Of a stretch of 7,925 nt of DNA, positions 5,235 through 7,925 are shown in pieces. A program made the translations under genes and the position numbers. The notes below the pieces were generated by a model. The model searched no databases. It was not told the DNA's origin and saw only the letters and a list, made by a program, of their open reading frames with translations. This DNA comes from an uncultured Senegalimassilia sp. Its GTDB lineage: Bacteria > Actinomycetota > Coriobacteriia > Coriobacteriales > Eggerthellaceae. The DNA is taken from NCBI GenBank assembly GCA_934661765.1, contig CAKUJT010000107.1, forward strand, positions 1 through 7,925, read 5' to 3'. Position 1 is the first letter of the stretch. Every line of letters begins with the position of its first letter.

Positions 5235-5254
5235 TGAACATGGTATGTGAACAT
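5235..5254. repeat. Short direct repeat TGAACAT in the 5163-5356 non-coding region
   Basis: TGAACAT occurs at 5235-5241 and 5248-5254, a 13-nt period, preceded by TACATGTACAT (5222-5232, containing a palindrome). Together with copy B of the 35-nt repeat and the 27-nt palindrome at 5257-5283, this fills the gap with dyads and repeats, as in a centromere, an oriT or a compound operator. Each word alone is short enough to be chance. Confidence 0.4.
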
Positions 5255-5256
5255 AG

Positions 5257-5320
5257 TTTTATAACATAAATTATGTTATAAAATCTTAACATATCTTTGT
5301 GGAATAAACTGTGTTATAAA
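5257..5320 (+). promoter_or_regulatory. 27-nt perfect palindrome and half site with extended -10 promoter before the ribbon-helix-helix gene
   Basis: TTTTATAACATAA (5257-5269) and TTATGTTATAAAA (5271-5283) form a perfect palindrome with a 1-nt centre. A further half site, GTGTTATAAAG, is at 5311-5321. Both right-hand copies contain TGTTATAAA, which reads as an extended -10 (TGn-TATAAA), at 5312-5320 for the downstream one. No good -35 is spaced to it. The likely reading is that the ribbon-helix-helix protein encoded next represses its own promoter here; this is inference from position and symmetry. Confidence 0.65.
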
Positions 5321-5356
5321 GTAAATGTAAGACGTTGAAATATGAAGGGCAAGGAT

Positions 5357-5554
5357 ATGAATGAGATTAGAATACCGAATAAAAAAATCAATACAGAGAA
5401 CAGTTATAAAATCTTTTCTGTGAGGATACCGACAAAATTATATGAAAAGCTTTCCGAATTGACAAGTCAGACGGAATTATCCAGGAATGAAATAATAACG
5501 ATTCTTTTAAACGAAGCAATAGAGATTGCAGTCGTTACAGATGTAAACAAATAG
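5357..5554 (+). CDS. Ribbon-helix-helix DNA-binding protein (small regulator or accessory factor)
   Basis: A 65-aa protein from ATG 5357 (70 aa from ATG 5342). The fold signature is a strand with alternating residues (YKIFSVRIPTKLYE) followed by helix 'KLYEKLSELTSQTE', the turn 'LSRNEI' and helix 'IITILLNEAIEIAV'. This is the Arc/MetJ/CopG pattern, a dimeric DNA binder with the strand in the major groove. ATG 5357 is preferred because AAGGG (5345-5349) lies 7 nt before it, while ATG 5342 has only a weak purine stretch upstream; both remain possible. It sits directly behind a 27-nt palindrome and half site, so autoregulation is likely. It may also act with the repeats upstream as a partition or relaxosome accessory protein. 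The downstream membrane-protein gene follows after 31 nt, probably the same transcript. Confidence 0.82.
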   Translation: MNEIRIPNKKINTENSYKIFSVRIPTKLYEKLSELTSQTELSRNEIITILLNEAIEIAVVTDVNK

Positions 5555-5585
5555 TTGATTCTTAAAGGGAAAAGGGAGAGAGAAA

Positions 5586-6230
5586 ATGATCAATTTAGAA
5601 GAAACGTTAGATATTTTAAAGGAAATGGAAGCGATCGAATGGAAAAGCGTTACATATGACACTGAAGAAAAGGATATCAAAAATCCGACAAAGGAACTTT
5701 CTTTTATAAAGAAGATGATTTTTCCATTATGCCTGATAGCTGTGTATGTATGCTGCCGGTCATTTCTTGGAGGCAGATTTCTGGAAAGTATTTTTGTAGT
5801 GGCAGTGGTTGCAGTGATATGGAAAGTCGTTTTTAAGATAATACATATGAGAAAAAGAGAGGTCAAAGAGAGGCTTGAGGAACTTTCAGATAGAAGAAAT
5901 GATCTTGTGAGGCAATATACGAAACTGGATAATATGCTGGTCGACTCAATAGTACCAGGAGAATATCTTGATATAGAATCTGTGGAGAGACTGATACTGT
6001 ACATGGATTCTGGAGAGGCGAGAACTTTAAGAGAAGCGATAAGCAGTTTGAAGCTGGATCATATGAGAGAAAAGATGGCATCTCAGGAGGAAGAGATAGA
6101 CAATCTTAGAAAAGAAGTAAAGTCTATGCAGGCAAGTATAGCCAGAGCGAATAAAGAGGCGGCAAAAGCCCGATCGGCAGCAAGTTCTGCTTCGACGATA
6201 TCAGCATTGAGCCGGCTTTCAAAGAAATAA
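5586..6230 (+). CDS. Two-pass membrane protein with long C-terminal coiled coil, unknown function
   Basis: A 214-aa protein. Residues 1-42 are charged and cytoplasmic-looking. Two hydrophobic segments follow (about 43-58, MIFPLCLIAVYVCCRS; about 67-86, ESIFVVAVVAVIWKVVFKII) with a very short loop between, forming a hairpin in the membrane. Residues 88-114 (MRKREVKERLEELSDRRNDLVRQYTKL) and 150-200 (from LREAISSL through QEEEIDNLRKEVKSMQASI to the Ala/Lys-rich end) are heptad-like coiled coil. The C-terminus is Ser/Ala rich and ends in lysines. Both termini should face the cytoplasm. AGGGAGAG at 5573-5580 supports the start. Family not recognised; such hairpin-plus-coil proteins often scaffold other factors at the membrane, but no partner is evident beyond the co-transcribed ribbon-helix-helix gene. 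Confidence 0.85.
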   Translation: MINLEETLDILKEMEAIEWKSVTYDTEEKDIKNPTKELSFIKKMIFPLCLIAVYVCCRSFLGGRFLESIFVVAVVAVIWKVVFKIIHMRKREVKERLEELSDRRNDLVRQYTKLDNMLVDSIVPGEYLDIESVERLILYMDSGEARTLREAISSLKLDHMREKMASQEEEIDNLRKEVKSMQASIARANKEAAKARSAASSASTISALSRLSKK

Positions 6231-6254
6231 AAGGCAGTATGGAGCTGAAAAAGC

Positions 6255-6311
6255 GCAATCGCACGTATAAGAACGTTTGTTCTTGCATCGTGCGGATGTT
6301 TAGGATATAAT
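6255..6311 (+). promoter_or_regulatory. Promoter overlapped by LexA-box-like palindrome (GAAC-N4-GTTC)
   Basis: AAGAACGTTTGTTCTT (6269-6284) is a perfect dyad with the core GAAC-GTTT-GTTC of the Gram-positive LexA box. It runs into a promoter with -35 TTGCAT (6283-6288), a 17-bp spacer and -10 TATAAT (6306-6311). An outer dyad CGCACG (6260-6265) / CGTGCG (6289-6294) brackets it. The transcript would start near 6318, just before the AGGAGG of the surface-protein gene. LexA control is inferred from the core match; the outer arms are not part of a LexA box and suggest another repressor or a cruciform. Confidence 0.65.
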
Positions 6312-6338
6312 AAACTCAGAAAGAGGAGGGAAAGGAAT

Positions 6339-7199
6339 ATGGAGAGGAAAATAACAAAGAAAACAAAGGTGCTGATCGCAGTTGCAGCTGTAATCGTCAT
6401 CGCGGCAGGAATAAGCGCAGCAGTGATGCTGAGTAATCCATTGAAACTGCAAAAGGAAACTGTCAATGTCGAGTTTGGACAGAAGATCAGCACAGATGCG
6501 AAAGACTATCTGAAAAAAAGCGTCGATCCGGATATCGTAAAGAATACGAAAGTCTCATACACGAAAAATCCAGTTGACGGACAGGATTACGATAAAACAG
6601 GAGAGTATAAGGTAAAGCTTAAGTACAAAAATAAGGAAAAAGATGTAACAGTTAAAGTTGCAGATACGACTGAACCGCAGTTCAATGCAACGGCTGATGC
6701 GGGTATCGATACGATCGAGGGAGTTGAACTGAATTTTGCAGAGCTGATCACAGCAAGCGATCTTTCTTCTGTAAAAGTCACGTTTGAGAATATCAAGGAT
6801 ATAAACTTAAATGCTGCAGGGGAATATACGTTAAAGGCGATAGCTAAAGATAAAGCAGGCAATAAAGTGAAAAAAAATATAAAGATAACGGTTGCAGCAA
6901 AACCTGATGGTATGAGCGGATCAGAAGTAGTGGTCGATCCGGAAACAGGAAAAGTCACCGTTCAATCTAAAACGACTTATACAGCCGACCCTGCTTCAGG
7001 ATCAGGAAGCTCTGCAGGTTCTGAGGGCAGTTATAATGCCGGAAGCGGTACATCTGCTGGCAATGGCAATGTATCTTCTTCGACATCTGGCGATGGCAGT
7101 ATATATGTAGAAGGCGGCTATTATGGTGGAAAGATTCCTGGAGCAGGTGGCTGGTCAGAATACGGCGATGAATTCGTATGGCCGGAGGACTGGAACTGA
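6339..7199 (+). CDS. Membrane-anchored surface protein with two Ig-like (Big/HYR-type) domains and Gly/Ser-rich stalk
   Basis: A 286-aa protein. A basic N-terminus (MERKITKKTK) and one hydrophobic segment (about 11-31, Ala/Val/Ile rich) form an uncleaved anchor or signal; no lipobox cysteine. Domain 1 (about 40-108) and domain 2 (about 112-187) each have the bacterial Ig-like pattern 'aGEYxVkxxakDkaGNxxxxxxkVxV': compare 'TGEYKVKLKYKNKEKDVTVKV' region and 'AGEYTLKAIAKDKAGNKVKK'. Residues 218-255 are Gly/Ser repeats, and the last 30 residues are Tyr/Trp/Gly rich and acidic (ending EDWN). No LPXTG or other sorting signal. It should sit outside the membrane, tethered by its N-terminus. AGGAGG (6324-6329), 9 nt before ATG, fixes the start. 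Possible roles are adhesion, mating-pair contact or wall interaction; not decidable. A promoter with a LexA-like dyad lies upstream. Confidence 0.85.
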   Translation: MERKITKKTKVLIAVAAVIVIAAGISAAVMLSNPLKLQKETVNVEFGQKISTDAKDYLKKSVDPDIVKNTKVSYTKNPVDGQDYDKTGEYKVKLKYKNKEKDVTVKVADTTEPQFNATADAGIDTIEGVELNFAELITASDLSSVKVTFENIKDINLNAAGEYTLKAIAKDKAGNKVKKNIKITVAAKPDGMSGSEVVVDPETGKVTVQSKTTYTADPASGSGSSAGSEGSYNAGSGTSAGNGNVSSSTSGDGSIYVEGGYYGGKIPGAGGWSEYGDEFVWPEDWN

Positions 7200-7223
7200 G
7201 CTCAAATTTAAAAATATGAACTA

Positions 7224-7257
7224 TTAAAAGCATCCTAAACAAGCGGGATGCTTTTAA
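7224..7257 (+). terminator. Hairpin between the surface-protein gene and the 7274 gene
   Basis: A perfect 12-bp stem TTAAAAGCATCC (7224-7235) / GGATGCTTTTAA (7246-7257) with a 10-nt loop. The T run is TTTT inside the stem, so it can act as a terminator in either direction. The next ATG is only 16 nt away and its ribosome binding site 8 nt, so no promoter fits behind the hairpin. Confidence 0.7.
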
Positions 7258-7273
7258 ATATAAGAGAGGAAGA

Positions 7274-7729
7274 ATGACAATGAAGTTTAGGAAGCGCTTA
7301 GAAAGCATGCTAAACAAAATGTCTTATACAGCCAGAAGAACATATGCAGTTACAAAATATACGGAAAAATGTAATCGATATCTTCTGATGGATGAGCCTG
7401 AGTTTTTGATGGATTATATAGAAGCAATAGCTAAATATCATGAAAGTAAATTCACTTTCATTGCTTCTGAATTTTCTACAATAGCAATACTATTTATAAG
7501 CTTATATAAATATATTTTCTTCGTAAGAAAGGGTGTAGAAACGGCGCAATTTTCCAAAGGTGAAATAGATGTCATTATGAATGTAAGTGTGATAGTTACA
7601 GCCATGATTTTTGTCAGTGCATGCTTTGTGTTCTGGCAGATATCCCAAAGAAGGTATAGAAAATTCAAAGAAAAAATTTTTATGGAAGAAGTAAAAAAAA
7701 TGCGAGAAGAAAAACGAAGAAATGGTTAA
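7274..7729 (+). CDS. Small two-pass membrane protein, unknown function
   Basis: A 151-aa protein, family not recognised. The basic N-terminal 60 residues (KFRKRLESMLNKMSYTARRTYAVTKYTEK...) precede two hydrophobic segments at about 62-84 (FIASEFSTIAILFISLYKYIF) and 102-122 (MNVSVIVTAMIFVSACFVFWQ). A very basic helical tail (QRRYRKFKEKIFMEEVKKMREEKRRNG) follows, so both ends should be cytoplasmic. AGAGGA (7265-7270) is 3 nt from ATG 7274 and 9 nt from ATG 7280, so either may be used; the second has better spacing. It overlaps the next frame by 8 nt. It is expected to be read through the hairpin at 7224-7257 from the surface-protein promoter. Confidence 0.8.
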   Translation: MTMKFRKRLESMLNKMSYTARRTYAVTKYTEKCNRYLLMDEPEFLMDYIEAIAKYHESKFTFIASEFSTIAILFISLYKYIFFVRKGVETAQFSKGEIDVIMNVSVIVTAMIFVSACFVFWQISQRRYRKFKEKIFMEEVKKMREEKRRNG

Positions 7730-7925
7730 GGAAATATTAAAATACTCTATTATTGAAATCATATATTTAGTAGCAAGCATTATTTATATGGTATTTTTAA
7801 AGCTATTCAATAAGGAACTGATGAGCATAATTGTCTCAAACAACTATTATATACAAATTTTGACTTATAAGAATGGCAGAGCAATTTACTTTTTTATTGT
7901 TGCAGCTATGATGATTGCATTTGGT
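7722..7925 (+). CDS. Membrane protein, partial (runs off the window)
   Basis: An open frame of 68 codons from ATG 7722 continues without a stop to the last base, so the gene is cut by the window edge. It begins MVKEILKYSIIEIIYLVASI and is strongly hydrophobic. A first membrane segment covers about residues 8-28, a second begins near residue 54 (AIYFFIVAAMMIAFG), and a more polar stretch with NNYYIQ lies between. ATG overlaps the previous stop by 8 nt, and purine-rich sequence at 7700-7720 (GAAGAAAAACGAAGAA) is a weak ribosome binding site, so translation is likely coupled to the 7274 gene. Two adjacent membrane proteins made together suggest a complex; function unknown. Confidence 0.7.
   Translation, partial: MVKEILKYSIIEIIYLVASIIYMVFLKLFNKELMSIIVSNNYYIQILTYKNGRAIYFFIVAAMMIAFG

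Noticed and set aside
5507..6004. Long antisense open frame opposite the membrane coiled-coil gene
   Set aside because: Composition (Ser/Ile/Phe rich) is that of a mirror of the sense coding frame, and all supported genes are on the + strand.
7200..7223. Sortase or lipoprotein sorting of the 6339-7199 product
   Set aside because: The C-terminus has no LPXTG-hydrophobic-basic signal and the N-terminal hydrophobic segment has no lipobox cysteine.

Overview
The window is AT-rich DNA with strong AGGAGG-type ribosome binding sites, consensus sigma-A promoters with 17-18 bp spacers, U-tract hairpin terminators and heavy AGA/ATA codon use. This points to a low-GC Firmicute, most likely a gut-type Clostridium/Lachnospiraceae relative (inference, no marker gene seen). 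Every gene lies on the + strand. The content (two toxin-antitoxin pairs, a ParA/ParB partition pair, small unknown proteins, then a membrane and surface-protein operon) is typical of the maintenance region of a large plasmid or integrative conjugative element. No replication protein, integrase, relaxase or type IV secretion gene is visible, so the carrier cannot be settled from this window.

Layout. 1-88: a tRNA-Leu(CAA) whose 5' two-thirds is canonical but whose T stem and 3' acceptor strand do not pair, so it is a broken tRNA or an insertion junction. 89-367: non-coding, with a terminator (234-262) and an elaborate promoter/operator. 368-879: YefM-like antitoxin and YoeB-like toxin. 953-988: a second hairpin with a sequence close to the first. 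1012-1463: two overlapping small unknown genes. 1500-2181: a RelB/DinJ-type antitoxin and a RelE/ParE-type toxin under an operator-bearing promoter. 2206-2237: terminator-like hairpin. 2270-4392: overlapping parA, parB and a small unknown gene, followed by an unknown 244-aa gene (4428-5162). 5163-5356: a non-coding stretch dense in palindromes. 5357-6230: a ribbon-helix-helix protein and a two-pass membrane coiled-coil protein. 6255-6311: a LexA-box-like operator over a promoter. 6339-7199: a membrane-anchored surface protein with Ig-like repeats. 7224-7257: hairpin. 7274-7925: two small membrane proteins, the last running off the window.

How the parts fit. The first 4 kb stacks three independent stability devices: post-segregational killing twice, and active partition once. 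The most striking signal is a 35-nt sequence with perfect 11-bp inverted arms. It occurs once inside the parB reading frame and once, identically, in the non-coding stretch about 1.7 kb downstream. It could be the centromere (parS-like) site of this ParAB pair or a small mobile palindrome that inserted in frame. The second half looks like a separately regulated cell-envelope module.
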